A DNA stretch of 64,000 bases from Mycolicibacterium sphagni (GTDB taxonomy: Bacteria; Actinomycetota; Actinomycetes; Mycobacteriales; Mycobacteriaceae): positions 170,839 to 234,838 of the forward strand of contig NZ_NOZR01000007.1 in NCBI RefSeq assembly GCF_002250655.1. Direction: 5' to 3'. This document shows, one piece after another, positions 27,803 through 36,582 of this stretch. The first letter of the stretch is position 1. Each line of letters opens with the position of its first letter. The translations under genes and the position numbers were made by a program. Under the pieces are notes generated by a model, which ran no database searches, was not told the origin of the DNA, and saw only the letters and a program-made list of their open reading frames with translations.

Positions 27803-29172
27803 CGCCGCACCAGCAGATCGCCGACCGGTCCCGGATCTCGGGGCTGTGGCGGGTCGACGGGATAGCCGATCGCGACGGCGCCCAGCGGCTCCCAATCCGG
27901 TGGCAGATCGAGGGTTTCGCGGACCAGCTCGGCGGCGAAGATGGTTGAGCCGATCCAGCAGCTGCCCACCCCGCGGACGGCCAGCGCTACCAGAAGCCCC
28001 TGTACCGCCGCGCCGACCGCGACGGTGAACATCGTGTGCTCGGCAGCGGTGCGTGCCGGGTCCGGGTAACTGTGCGCGCCTTCGGGCACTAGAAACGGGA
28101 TGACGACCTCCGGCGCGTCATAGAGGATCTGCCCGCGGGCGATACGCCGCTCGACGGCATCGGCCGGTTTGCCGTCGGCGGTCAGATCGGCACGCCAGGC
28201 GTCCTTCATCCGGTCCAGCAGCGCGGTGCGACGGTCACGGTCGGCCAGCCAGACGAACCGCACAGGCCGGGTGTGGTGTGGGGCCGGCGCGGTGAGCGCC
28301 TCGGCGACGGCAGCCTCGATGAGCTCGGCGTCGACCGGCTCGGGCGCGAAGTGGCGCACCGACCGGCGCAGCAGCTGCGCCTGCTGGCGGCCGAGCTCGA
28401 TCGACTCCGCGGTGCCCAGCCAGAACAGGTCGTCCTCGCCGCCGCGCAGCAGTCCCGCCGCAGTGGACCCGTCATCGTCGAGGTCGAGGCCGCGGACCAC
28501 CGCGACGGGCACCGCGGTCAGCTTGCCCTTGACGAGGTCGGCGGCGGCGGCGATTTCGTCGGCGACGGCCACCTCGGTGACGAGGAGTTCGTTGCCGTGC
28601 CTGTCGACGGCACCGGCGTACCCGTACAACACCGGTAGCCCCGAGGCACCGATCGCGGCGTCGGTCTGGCCGTTACGCCAGGCGCGGCCCATCGTGTCTG
28701 TGACGAGCACGGCGACATTCACGCCGAGGCGCTCGCGCAGTGCGGTCCGCAACGCCAGCGCACTGCCATCGGGGTCGATCGGCAGGAGTGCCAATTCGGT
28801 TGCCCCGACGTTGGAGCCGTCGACCCCGGCGGCCGCCTGCACGATGCCGTTGCGGTTCTCGGTGATCAACGTCTTACCCTTGCGGGCCAGCACCCGCACC
28901 GCCTCGGCGTCGATGAGTTTGCGGCGCAGTGCATCTCGCTCGTCGGGATCGGATGGTGCTGCCACGATGCGGCCTTCGCACTTGGACATCACCTTGCTGG
29001 TGACCACGACAATGTCGCCGTCGCGCAGCCACGGGGCGGCGGTGGCCAGCGCTGCACCGAGATCGTCGCCGGGACGGAACTCCGGAAGCCCGGGCACGGG
29101 CAGGATTTCGACGGGAGCCGCGCTCCCGTGGTCGCCGCTCGGTGGCGCCGTCGGACCTGAGCCGAGAGTCAC
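27799..29172 (-). CDS. fbiB: Coenzyme F420:L-glutamate ligase FbiB (two-domain)
   Basis: 457 residues from the GTG that overlaps the fbiA stop; the open frame upstream of that is antisense noise. The N-terminal CofE-like domain (to about 240) has '[15 protein letters not shown]', '[19 protein letters not shown]' and '[33 protein letters not shown]'. The C-terminal FMN nitroreductase-like domain starts with '[13 protein letters not shown]' and ends with '[12 protein letters not shown]' and '[10 protein letters not shown]'. It adds the gamma-linked glutamate tail and reduces dehydro-F420. Confidence 0.93.
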   Translation of the reverse strand: MTLGSGPTAPPSGDHGSAAPVEILPVPGLPEFRPGDDLGAALATAAPWLRDGDIVVVTSKVMSKCEGRIVAAPSDPDERDALRRKLIDAEAVRVLARKGKTLITENRNGIVQAAAGVDGSNVGATELALLPIDPDGSALALRTALRERLGVNVAVLVTDTMGRAWRNGQTDAAIGASGLPVLYGYAGAVDRHGNELLVTEVAVADEIAAAADLVKGKLTAVPVAVVRGLDLDDDGSTAAGLLRGGEDDLFWLGTAESIELGRQQAQLLRRSVRHFAPEPVDAELIEAAVAEALTAPAPHHTRPVRFVWLADRDRRTALLDRMKDAWRADLTADGKPADAVERRIARGQILYDAPEVVIPFLVPEGAHSYPDPARTAAEHTMFTVAVGAAVQGLLVALAVRGVGSCWIGSTIFAAELVRETLDLPPDWEPLGAVAIGYPVDPPQPRDPGPVGDLLVRR

Positions 29173-30170
29173 AGCGTCACACCGGCCAGTTCCAGCCCGG
29201 CGCGCACCATCTCGGCGGTGGCCGACGGGTCGGACATCAGCAGCGGTATCGAACTCACCGTCACGCCGGGCACTTCGGCCTGATCGCCCTCGGAGATCAA
29301 CCAGTAGTCCAGGATCCCGGTGCCCGAGCGTGCGCCGTAGTGACGGGCGACCGCCTGCGAGGAGGTTTCGACGCCGATTACCGTGAGGCATTCGTCGGCC
29401 ATGCCCCGCAACGGCTTTCCGCCGATGATGGGGGAGTAGCCGATGATCGGCGCGGGTGTTGAGCGCAGTGCCGCGCGGAGGCCCGGCACGGCCAGGATCG
29501 CGCCGATGCTGACCACCGGATTCGACGGTGCCAGCATGACGACGTCGGCATCGGTGATGGCATCGACGACACCGGGCCCGGCAGTGGCGTTTTCGGATCC
29601 GACGAAGGCAAAGCTGTGGGTGGAGACCTGAGCACGGTAGCGCACCCACCACTCCTGGAAGTGAATGGCTTTGCGGTCACCGGTGTCGGGATCGTCGATG
29701 ACGACATGGGTTTCGCAGCGGTCGTCGCTGGCCGGCAGGAGCGTGGCGCCCGGCGTCCAGCGGTGGCACAACGCCTCGGTCACCTGGGAAAGGGGATATC
29801 CGGCCCGCAGCATTTGACTTCGCACCAAATGCGTCGCCAAATCCCGGTCGCCCAACCCGAACCAATCCGGTTGCACTCCGTAGGCGGCCAATTCCTCTTT
29901 GGCATTCCAGGTCTCGTTGCGATGTCCCCAGCCGCGCTCGGGATCGATACCTCCACCTAAGGTGTACATGCAGGTGTCGAGGTCTGGGCAGATGCGCACG
30001 CCGTGCATCCACGCGTCGTCGCCGATGTTGACCACGGCCGTCAGAGCGTGATCAAGATCGCCTGTGGCTGCGGATATCTGGCCGGCGAACTGTCCGAGAC
30101 CGAGCAGTCGCTGCACGCCCAACAGGAAGCGCGCACCTCCGACGCCGCCGACCAGAACGGTGATCTTCAC
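29169..30170 (-). CDS. fbiA: 2-phospho-L-lactate/PEP transferase FbiA
   Basis: 333 residues from the GTG at 30170 ('[17 protein letters not shown]', the dinucleotide-like loop of CofD proteins). '[24 protein letters not shown]' and '[14 protein letters not shown]' are further CofD signatures. It transfers a phosphoenolpyruvyl/phospholactyl group to the deazaflavin FO in F420 synthesis. First gene of an fbiA-fbiB-nudix operon, each pair overlapping by 4 bp, and divergent from whiB2. Confidence 0.93.
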   Translation of the reverse strand: MKITVLVGGVGGARFLLGVQRLLGLGQFAGQISAATGDLDHALTAVVNIGDDAWMHGVRICPDLDTCMYTLGGGIDPERGWGHRNETWNAKEELAAYGVQPDWFGLGDRDLATHLVRSQMLRAGYPLSQVTEALCHRWTPGATLLPASDDRCETHVVIDDPDTGDRKAIHFQEWWVRYRAQVSTHSFAFVGSENATAGPGVVDAITDADVVMLAPSNPVVSIGAILAVPGLRAALRSTPAPIIGYSPIIGGKPLRGMADECLTVIGVETSSQAVARHYGARSGTGILDYWLISEGDQAEVPGVTVSSIPLLMSDPSATAEMVRAGLELAGVTL

Positions 30171-30470
30171 ACCGACCGACACTAGGCGGTCGGGCCTTTC
30201 GGTGGCGCACGCGGTCACGATCGCGTCACTACCAAGACACGCCGGGGCATCGACTCGCCGAATTGTCCAAGGAAAATGGTATTAATTTCGGTTCAATCGC
30301 TTGACCGGGCAGGCGCAGCCGTGTCTAATCACATCAGTGTCATTTCCCGGTCGGACCTGCCGGTTTCGGTGTCCCAGACCGTGATTCGACCAAGTGTTCG
30401 AATAGAGTTGGGCACACTTCAATAGTGGGCGACATGCAGAGATCTACGAACCCAGGTAAAGGAGGCGGAA
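30171..30470. other. Divergent regulatory region between fbiA and whiB2
   Basis: 300 bp without a gene. It contains AT-richer stretches near 30275-30295 and 30395-30425 that likely carry the promoters. A strong ribosome-binding site 'aaaggaggcgga' lies just before whiB2. Developmental control of whiB2 is expected from the family, but no operator is identified. Confidence 0.5.
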
Positions 30471-30830
30471 ATGTCCTATGAGCACGTAATCGGCGCAATG
30501 GGGTTGCCGCAGTCCATTCCCGGATCGCAGACGATGGGGGTAATGGCACGCGCTCACTTGAGTTTGGTGCCAGAACCGATCATCGATGCGACGCCGGATT
30601 CGGCCGAAGACGAAGACCAGTGGCAGGAACGCGCGCTGTGCGCGCAGACCGACCCCGAAGCGTTCTTCCCTGAAAAGGGTGGTTCCACCCGCGAAGCCAA
30701 GCGCATCTGCTTGGGCTGCGAAGTACGCGATGCGTGCCTCGACTACGCTCTGGCTCACGATGAGCGCTTCGGCATCTGGGGCGGCCTCTCCGAGCGGGAG
30801 CGTCGTCGCCTCAAGCGCGGCATCATCTAA
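30471..30830 (+). CDS. whiB2: Transcriptional regulator WhiB2 (WhmD)
   Basis: 119 residues. Four iron-sulfur cysteines sit at 57, 80, 83 and 89 (C-x22-C-x2-C-x5-C), 'GIWGG' at 101-105 is the beta-turn, and a basic tail 'RERRRLKRGII' binds DNA. The final 68 residues are essentially invariant WhiB2. It controls septation and cell division in mycobacteria (WhmD in M. smegmatis). An ATG at 30543 would give a product nearer the short M. tuberculosis length, but the ribosome-binding site favours 30471. Confidence 0.94.
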   Translation: MSYEHVIGAMGLPQSIPGSQTMGVMARAHLSLVPEPIIDATPDSAEDEDQWQERALCAQTDPEAFFPEKGGSTREAKRICLGCEVRDACLDYALAHDERFGIWGGLSERERRRLKRGII

Positions 30831-30845
30831 CGCGCCGACGCGCGT

Positions 30846-31340
30846 CTAATCCTCTTCCATATTTGGGTCGATGACTGACGGCTCGACCCCGAGATAGGTG
30901 GCGACTTGCGCCACCAGAATCTCGTGCAGTAGGTCCGTCAGATCGATCGAGTCCTTGGCCCGCCGCTCGATTGGCTTGCGAAACAGCACTATTCGGGCCC
31001 GCGTGGAGTTACCGCGAACGTCGACCCCGGCCGGGATCAGGCGGGCCAGTGCGATGGGACCGTCGGCGACCACTTCGGCCGGCCACTGCACACTGTCCGG
31101 ATCCTTCGGCGCTATGCGCGGGATCTCGTCGACTGCGACATCCAGACCGGTGAGCCGTTGCTGCCAACGCCGTTCGATCGGCTCGTAGGCTTCCAGCACC
31201 GCCATGTCGAACCGCTCGGCGCGGCTGCGCCAGCCCGGAACCGTCGGCGGTAGCAATGGCCCCCGCATCTCGCGTCCCCGGCGCGATCCCTGGCCGCCGC
31301 CGGACCGACCACTTCGCCGGGAGCTGCGGGAATCGGCCAC
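30846..31340 (-). CDS. Rv3259-like protein (zincin-like metallopeptidase family, motif incomplete)
   Basis: About 164 residues from GTG 31340, or 140 from ATG 31268; the upstream frame is long but antisense to the DUF3499 gene. Conserved text includes 'MRGPLLPPTVPGWRSRAERFDMAVLEAYEPIERRW' and the C-terminal 'DLTDLLHEILVAQVATYLGVEP'. The latter sits where the actinobacterial DUF1025/zincin family has HExxH, but the second His is absent here (HEILVA), so a peptidase role is doubtful. It lies between whiB2 and the DUF3499 gene as in M. tuberculosis. Confidence 0.7.
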   Translation of the reverse strand: MADSRSSRRSGRSGGGQGSRRGREMRGPLLPPTVPGWRSRAERFDMAVLEAYEPIERRWQQRLTGLDVAVDEIPRIAPKDPDSVQWPAEVVADGPIALARLIPAGVDVRGNSTRARIVLFRKPIERRAKDSIDLTDLLHEILVAQVATYLGVEPSVIDPNMEED

Positions 31341-31430
31341 GAGAGTGATCGTAACGGTTGGGAATCGGCGCGTTGGCGGCTGCGCGTGTCCGCGGGTCAC
31401 CTCTGAATGAACCGCGATAGCCTCACGAAC

Positions 31431-31859
31431 GTGAATGTTCCTCGTCGCTGCTGCCGGCCTGGGTGCCCCCATTATGCGGTGGCGACGCTGACGTTCGTCT
31501 ACTCCGACTCCACCGCCGTCGTCGGCCCGCTGGCGACCTCTCGCGAACCGCATTCGTGGGACCTCTGCGCCGGCCATGCCAACCGGATCACCGCGCCGCT
31601 CGGCTGGGACCTGGTTCGCCATGCCGGGCCGCTGCCGGAGTTTGTCGACGACGACGACCTCATCGCCTTGGCCGACGCGGTTCGAGAGGGTCGTGAGACG
31701 GTTTCGGCCCGCCCGCCGATGGCTGGCTTCTCCGATCCCAGCGGTGCCGCGCACGCGCCCGCGACCGGAACTCCGATGATGCCCTCGGCGTCGCATCGCC
31801 CGACCACCGCCGGGCGTCGGCGTGGGCACCTGCGGGTACTGCCGGACCCGACAGACTGA
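31431..31859 (+). CDS. DUF3499 family protein (Rv3258c type)
   Basis: 142 residues from GTG 31431; an in-frame ATG at 31407 is the alternative. 'RRCCRPGCPHYAVATLTFVYSDSTAVVGPL' with paired Cys and 'PHSWDLCAGHANRITAPLGWDLVRH' (CxxH) suggest a small metal-binding fold. Conserved in actinobacteria with unknown function. Lies 77 bp upstream of pmmA. Confidence 0.8.
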   Translation: MNVPRRCCRPGCPHYAVATLTFVYSDSTAVVGPLATSREPHSWDLCAGHANRITAPLGWDLVRHAGPLPEFVDDDDLIALADAVREGRETVSARPPMAGFSDPSGAAHAPATGTPMMPSASHRPTTAGRRRGHLRVLPDPTD

Positions 31860-31936
31860 CGCGATAGCCGCCCGTACGGGGGCGTCGAAGCAGATAGGCT
31901 GACGGCCAAGAGTCCCTCTCGGTCAGGAGATCAGCC

Positions 31937-33325
31937 ATGTCCAGGCCCGCCGACGCGGTCCGCCGTGTGATCAAGGCTTATGACGTCCGCGGACTGGTCG
32001 GTCAGGAGATCGACGAGGACTTCGTCACCGACGTCGCCTCGGCGTTCGCCCGCCTTATCCGGGGAGAGGGCGGCGACAGGGTGGCGATCGGCTACGACAT
32101 GCGCGAGAGCTCACCGGCCCTGGCCAAGGCCTTCGCCGAGGGTGTCGCCGCACAGGGCCTCGACGTGGTGCGCATCGGGCTGGCCTCGACCGATCAGCTG
32201 TATTTCGCCTCCGGGTTTCTGGGCTGCGCGGGCGCGATGTTCACCGCCAGCCACAATCCCGCCGCCTACAACGGCATCAAGTTGTGCCGGGCCGGCGCCA
32301 AGCCTGTTGGCGAGGACACCGGTCTTGCGGTGATCCGCGACGAGGTGATCGCCGGCGTGCCGGGCTATGACGGCCCGTGCGGGCAGATTCGCGATCAGGA
32401 TGTGCTGGACGACTACGGCCAGTTCCTGCGCTCGCTGGTGGACATGGCCGAGTTGCGGCCGCTGCGAGTGGCCGTCGATGCCGGCAACGGCATGGCCGGG
32501 CACACCACGCCCGCGGTTTTGGGGCCCGTCGAGGCGCTGACAGTGTTGCCGCTGTACTTCGAGCTCGACGGATCGTTCCCCAACCACGAAGCCAATCCGC
32601 TCGAGCCGTCCAACCTGGTTGATCTGCAGAAGTTCGTGGTCGATACCGGCGCTGACATAGGGCTGGCGTTCGATGGGGACGCCGACCGTTGTTTCGTCGT
32701 CGATGAGCGGGGCGGGCCCGTCTCGCCGTCGGCGGTCACCGCACTGGTGGCCGGTCGCGAGCTCAGCAGGGAGATCGGCGCGACGGTGATCCACAACCTG
32801 ATCACCTCCCGTGCCGTACCCGAGCTGGTTATCGAGCGCGGCGGTATGCCGGTGCGCTCGCGCGTCGGGCACTCCTACATCAAGGCGCTGATGGCCGATA
32901 CCGGCGCCATCTTCGGCGGCGAGCATTCCGCGCACTACTACTTCCGGGACTTCTGGGGGGCCGACTCCGGCATGCTGGCCGCGCTGCACGTGCTGGCCGC
33001 GCTGGGTGAGCAGGACCGCCCGTTGTCGGAGCTGATGGCCAACTATCAGCGCTACGAGGCCTCCGGCGAGATCAACTTTCGGGTGCTGGACGCCCCGGCC
33101 TGTGTCGAGTCCGTCCTGAACGACTTTGGTACCCAGGTTGTTTCGCTGGATCACTTGGACGGAGTGACGGTCGATCTCGGTGAGGGCGCCTGGTTCAACC
33201 TGCGCACCTCGAACACCGAGCCGCTGCTACGCCTGAATGTCGAAGCGCGCAGTGCCGGCGAGATCGACGAGATTGTGCGCCGAGTGTCCGAGGACATTGC
33301 GGCTCAACCGACCGAGGCGACGTGA
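31937..33325 (+). CDS. pmmA: Phosphomannomutase/phosphoglucomutase (PmmA/ManB, Rv3257c type)
   Basis: 462 residues in four domains: 'FTASHNPAAYNGIKL' (phosphoserine loop, Ser near 103), 'FDGDADRCFVVDE' (metal binding), 'GEHSAHYYFRDFWGADSG' (sugar binding), and 'LRTSNTEPLLRLNVEA' (phosphate binding). It interconverts mannose-6-P and mannose-1-P, feeding GDP-mannose synthesis by the enzyme at 26172. It overlaps the next gene by 4 bp in a pmmA - SIS protein - manA operon. Confidence 0.93.
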   Translation: MSRPADAVRRVIKAYDVRGLVGQEIDEDFVTDVASAFARLIRGEGGDRVAIGYDMRESSPALAKAFAEGVAAQGLDVVRIGLASTDQLYFASGFLGCAGAMFTASHNPAAYNGIKLCRAGAKPVGEDTGLAVIRDEVIAGVPGYDGPCGQIRDQDVLDDYGQFLRSLVDMAELRPLRVAVDAGNGMAGHTTPAVLGPVEALTVLPLYFELDGSFPNHEANPLEPSNLVDLQKFVVDTGADIGLAFDGDADRCFVVDERGGPVSPSAVTALVAGRELSREIGATVIHNLITSRAVPELVIERGGMPVRSRVGHSYIKALMADTGAIFGGEHSAHYYFRDFWGADSGMLAALHVLAALGEQDRPLSELMANYQRYEASGEINFRVLDAPACVESVLNDFGTQVVSLDHLDGVTVDLGEGAWFNLRTSNTEPLLRLNVEARSAGEIDEIVRRVSEDIAAQPTEAT

Positions 33326-34398
33326 GCGCTGTGCACGCCACCATCGACCTCGACGACACCGAGGGCCTGCTCGAGGCCGACCGCGACGGGCTGCTGCGAG
33401 CCGCGGCGATGGCCGGCGCTCAGGTGCGCGCCACCGCGGCCGCGATCGACGAAGGCGAGTTGGCACAGGTGGCCGACGGCCATCGGCCGCGCACGGTGAT
33501 CTGGGTTGGCGGCCGCGGTGCGGCCGAGAGCGCGGGCGCGATACTGGCTGCCACGCTGGGTGGCGCCGCGGGCGAGCCGATTGTGGTCGCTGCCGAAACC
33601 CCGCCCTGGATAGGGCCGCTCGACCTGCTGGTTGTCGCCGGCGACGACGCCGGAGATCCGGCGCTCGTGACCGCCGCAGCGACGGCGGTGCGGCGGGGTG
33701 CGCGGGTCGTTGTCGCGGCACCGTATGAAGGACCGCTTCGTGACGCCACGGCCGGCCGCGCCGCGGTGCTGGAGCCGCGGTTGTGGGCCCCCGACGAATT
33801 CGGGCTGACTCGCTACCTGGCGGCCGGGCTGGCCGCGCTGCAGGCCGTCGATCCGGCGTTGCAGACCAATCTGGCTACGTTGGCCGACGAACTCGATGCC
33901 GAGGCCTTGCGCAACAGCGTAGGCCGCGAAGTGGTCACCAACCCGGCCAAGGCGTTGGCGGAGCGGATGTCCGGTCGGGAGGTGGTGCTGGCCGGTGACG
34001 GTCCGGCCACCCTCGCGCTGGCTCGGCACGCCGCGGCTGTGCTGCTGCGCGTGGCCGGCAAGGCCGCCGCGGCAGCCGGGCTGTCCGACGTTCTCGTGGC
34101 GTTACGCGCGGGCGTGACAACTCAATTCGGCGACCCGGTGGATGCGCTGTTCCACGACGAGGAGCTGGACGGGCCGTTGGCCCGGGGCCCGAGGGTGCTG
34201 GCGCTGACCCTGGAGGCCGAACGCCCGGTGGTCGCCGCGCGGGTCATCGGACTAGACGATGTGGACCTGGTTGGGGTCGAGGACATCGGGGAGGCGGGAG
34301 CTGTTTCCGTCCCGAGCGGGCGGGCCGAACAACAGCTCGCGACGCTGGCGGTGCGGCTGCAGATGGCCGCGGTTTATTTGAGATTGGTGGGGGGATAA
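33322..34398 (+). CDS. SIS-domain, phosphosugar isomerase-like protein (Rv3256c type)
   Basis: 358 residues, rich in Ala/Gly. The start overlaps the pmmA stop. The double-SIS layout of bifunctional phosphoglucose/phosphomannose isomerases is suggested by 'TVIWVGGRGAAESAGAILAATLGG' and 'LLVVAGDDAGDPALVTAAATAVRRGARVVVAAP'. Conserved catalytic residues are not evident, so it may be regulatory or a diverged isomerase. Its place between pmmA and manA ties it to mannose metabolism. Confidence 0.8.
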   Translation: MSAVHATIDLDDTEGLLEADRDGLLRAAAMAGAQVRATAAAIDEGELAQVADGHRPRTVIWVGGRGAAESAGAILAATLGGAAGEPIVVAAETPPWIGPLDLLVVAGDDAGDPALVTAAATAVRRGARVVVAAPYEGPLRDATAGRAAVLEPRLWAPDEFGLTRYLAAGLAALQAVDPALQTNLATLADELDAEALRNSVGREVVTNPAKALAERMSGREVVLAGDGPATLALARHAAAVLLRVAGKAAAAAGLSDVLVALRAGVTTQFGDPVDALFHDEELDGPLARGPRVLALTLEAERPVVAARVIGLDDVDLVGVEDIGEAGAVSVPSGRAEQQLATLAVRLQMAAVYLRLVGG

Positions 34399-34405
34399 CT
34401 TCCCA

Positions 34406-35632
34406 GTGGAATTGCTACGAGGGGCGACACGCACCTACGCGTGGGGGTCGCGAACGGCCATAGCGGAGTTCACCGGGCGGCCTTCGCCGACGGCGCATCC
34501 AGAGGCTGAACTGTGGCTCGGTGCTCATCCGGCAGATCCGGCCTGGCTGGAAACCCCGGACGGCGAGAAGTCCTTGCTCGATGCCGTGCAGGCCGATCCC
34601 GACGGTCAGCTGGGGCCTGCGGTGCGGAGCCGCTTTGGTGACGTGCTGCCGTTTCTGGTCAAGGTGCTTGCTGCCGAGGAGCCGCTTTCGCTGCAGGCTC
34701 ACCCCAGTAGCGAGCAGGCGATCGAGGGGTACGTGCGGGAGGATCGCCAGGGTGTAGCGCTCAATGCACCCAACCGCAACTACCGCGACCGCAATCACAA
34801 GCCCGAATTGCTGGTCGCGCTGAGCCAATTCGACGCGCTCGGCGGGTTCCGGCCGGTAGCCCGAACGATCGAGCTGATGCGCGCGCTGGCCGTGTCGGAC
34901 CTGGACCCGTTCATCGGGTTGCTCGGCGGTCAGTCCGATGCCGACGGCCTGCGCGCCCTGTTCACCACCTGGATCACCGCTCCTCAACCTGACCTGGACG
35001 TGCGGATCCCCGCTGTCCTCGACGGTGCGGTAGCCTACGTGCGTTCCGGTGCAACGGAATTCGCCAACGAGGCCAAGACACTGCTCGAGTTGGGGGAGCG
35101 CTATCCCGGTGACGCCGGCGTGCTTGCGGCCATGTTGCTCAACCGGATCACCCTCGCCCCGGGCGAAGCCCTGTTCCTGTCCGCGGGCAATCTGCACAGC
35201 TATATCCACGGTGTCGGTATGGAAGTAATGGCCAACTCCGACAACGTGCTTCGGGGTGGTCTCACCCCGAAGCACGTCGATGTGCCTGAGCTGCTGAGGG
35301 TCTTGGACTTCACCCCCGCCGATGAGGCGACGCTGCGTACCCCCACCCACCGTGAGGGTATCGAGCTTGTGTACGACACAACGGCGGTGGAGTTCGCCAC
35401 GTGTGTCCTCATACTCGACGAGGGCAACCTGGGCCACGAGATCGATGCTCCGTCGCGCCACGACGGCCCGCAGATCTTGGTCTGCACGGAGGGCTCGGTG
35501 GTGGTGCGTGCCAAGTCCGATGTGGTCGTACTCGACCGTGGGTCCGCGGCCTGGGTGGCTGCCGACGACGGTCCGATCCGGCTGGAGGCGACTGAGCCGT
35601 CCAAGCTGTTTCGGGCTACGGTTGGCCTCTGA
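34406..35632 (+). CDS. manA: Mannose-6-phosphate isomerase ManA
   Basis: 408 residues, type I cupin isomerase. Metal-binding segments are 'SLQAHPSSEQA' (Gln/His), 'NHKPELLVAL' (Glu) and 'LFLSAGNLHSYIHGVGMEVMANSDN' (His), and the latter ends in the signature for this family. Interconverts fructose-6-P and mannose-6-P, first committed step to GDP-mannose. It uses a GTG start 7 bp after the SIS gene. Confidence 0.93.
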   Translation: MELLRGATRTYAWGSRTAIAEFTGRPSPTAHPEAELWLGAHPADPAWLETPDGEKSLLDAVQADPDGQLGPAVRSRFGDVLPFLVKVLAAEEPLSLQAHPSSEQAIEGYVREDRQGVALNAPNRNYRDRNHKPELLVALSQFDALGGFRPVARTIELMRALAVSDLDPFIGLLGGQSDADGLRALFTTWITAPQPDLDVRIPAVLDGAVAYVRSGATEFANEAKTLLELGERYPGDAGVLAAMLLNRITLAPGEALFLSAGNLHSYIHGVGMEVMANSDNVLRGGLTPKHVDVPELLRVLDFTPADEATLRTPTHREGIELVYDTTAVEFATCVLILDEGNLGHEIDAPSRHDGPQILVCTEGSVVVRAKSDVVVLDRGSAAWVAADDGPIRLEATEPSKLFRATVGL

Positions 35633-35658
35633 CGGGCTCAGGCCAAGGAGGACAACGG

Positions 35659-36582
35659 GTGTCGACCGAGGGCAGTACCAAGGCGATTCTGGCGGCACTG
35701 GCCGCCAACGCGGGTATCGCGGCCGCGAAGTTCATCGGGTTCGCCATCACCGGCAGCTCCTCGATGCTGGCCGAGGCGGTGCACTCGGTGGCCGACACGT
35801 CCAATCAGGGTCTGCTGCTGCTCGGTCAGCGCGAGGCGCGCAGGCAGCCTGACAGCCTGCACCAGTTCGGCTACGGCCGTAGCCGCTACTTCTATTCGTT
35901 CGTCGTCGCTCTGGTGCTGTTCACGCTCGGCTCGATCTTCGCTCTGTACGAGGGGTATCACAAGATCGGCCACCCGGAGTCGCTCACGTCGCCGATAGTG
36001 GCGGTCGTGATCCTTGCGGTGGCAATCGGGTTGGAGTCCTACAGCTTTCGCACCGCAATGGCGGAATCACGCCCGCTGAAGGGCAACAACAGCACCTGGT
36101 GGCAGTTCATCCGCCGCTCTCGGAGCCCCGAGTTGCCGGTGGTGTTGCTCGAAGACACCGGTGCGTTGATCGGGCTGGTATTCGCGCTCACCGGCGTGGG
36201 TTTGACGATTCTGACCGGCAACCCGGTCTGGGACGGTATCGGTACGGTCGCAATCGGTGTGCTGCTTGGCGTCATCGCCGTCATCCTGATGATCGAGATG
36301 CACAGCCTGCTGATCGGTGAGGGTGCGACCGCCGACGAATGTCGGGCGATCCGGACCGCGTTGGAACAGACCTCCAATGTCGACCGGGTCATTCACCTGC
36401 GCACTCAATACCTGGGCCCCGAGGAGATGCTCGTCGGAGCCAAGATCGCGCTGGCCGCCGGGACCGACCTGGCCACGGTCGCCGCCACCATCGATCACGC
36501 CGAAGCGGCGGTACGCGCGGTGGTGCCTGCCGCCCAGGTCATATATCTAGAACCGGATCTGGATCGCGCAGCGGCGACATAG
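35659..36582 (+). CDS. Cation diffusion facilitator family transporter
   Basis: 307 residues from a GTG with a 'caaggaggac' ribosome-binding site. About five to six helices. 'SSSMLAEAVHSVADTSNQ' has the HxxxD metal site of the CDF family, and 'VVLLEDTGALIGLVFAL' the second acidic site. The cytoplasmic C-terminal domain ('RVIHLRTQYLGPEEMLVGAKIAL') is typical. Probably exports Zn2+/Fe2+-type divalent metals; substrate not assignable. The 3' end overlaps the FAD oxidoreductase gene tail to tail by 44 bp. Confidence 0.88.
   Translation: MSTEGSTKAILAALAANAGIAAAKFIGFAITGSSSMLAEAVHSVADTSNQGLLLLGQREARRQPDSLHQFGYGRSRYFYSFVVALVLFTLGSIFALYEGYHKIGHPESLTSPIVAVVILAVAIGLESYSFRTAMAESRPLKGNNSTWWQFIRRSRSPELPVVLLEDTGALIGLVFALTGVGLTILTGNPVWDGIGTVAIGVLLGVIAVILMIEMHSLLIGEGATADECRAIRTALEQTSNVDRVIHLRTQYLGPEEMLVGAKIALAAGTDLATVAATIDHAEAAVRAVVPAAQVIYLEPDLDRAAAT

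Noticed and set aside
28169..29386. 405-codon rightward frame opposite fbiB
   Set aside because: Shadow of fbiB with Ser/Arg/Pro-rich composition typical of antisense frames in GC-rich DNA.
34415..35698. 427-codon leftward frame opposite manA
   Set aside because: Antisense of the clearly identified manA; no motif.
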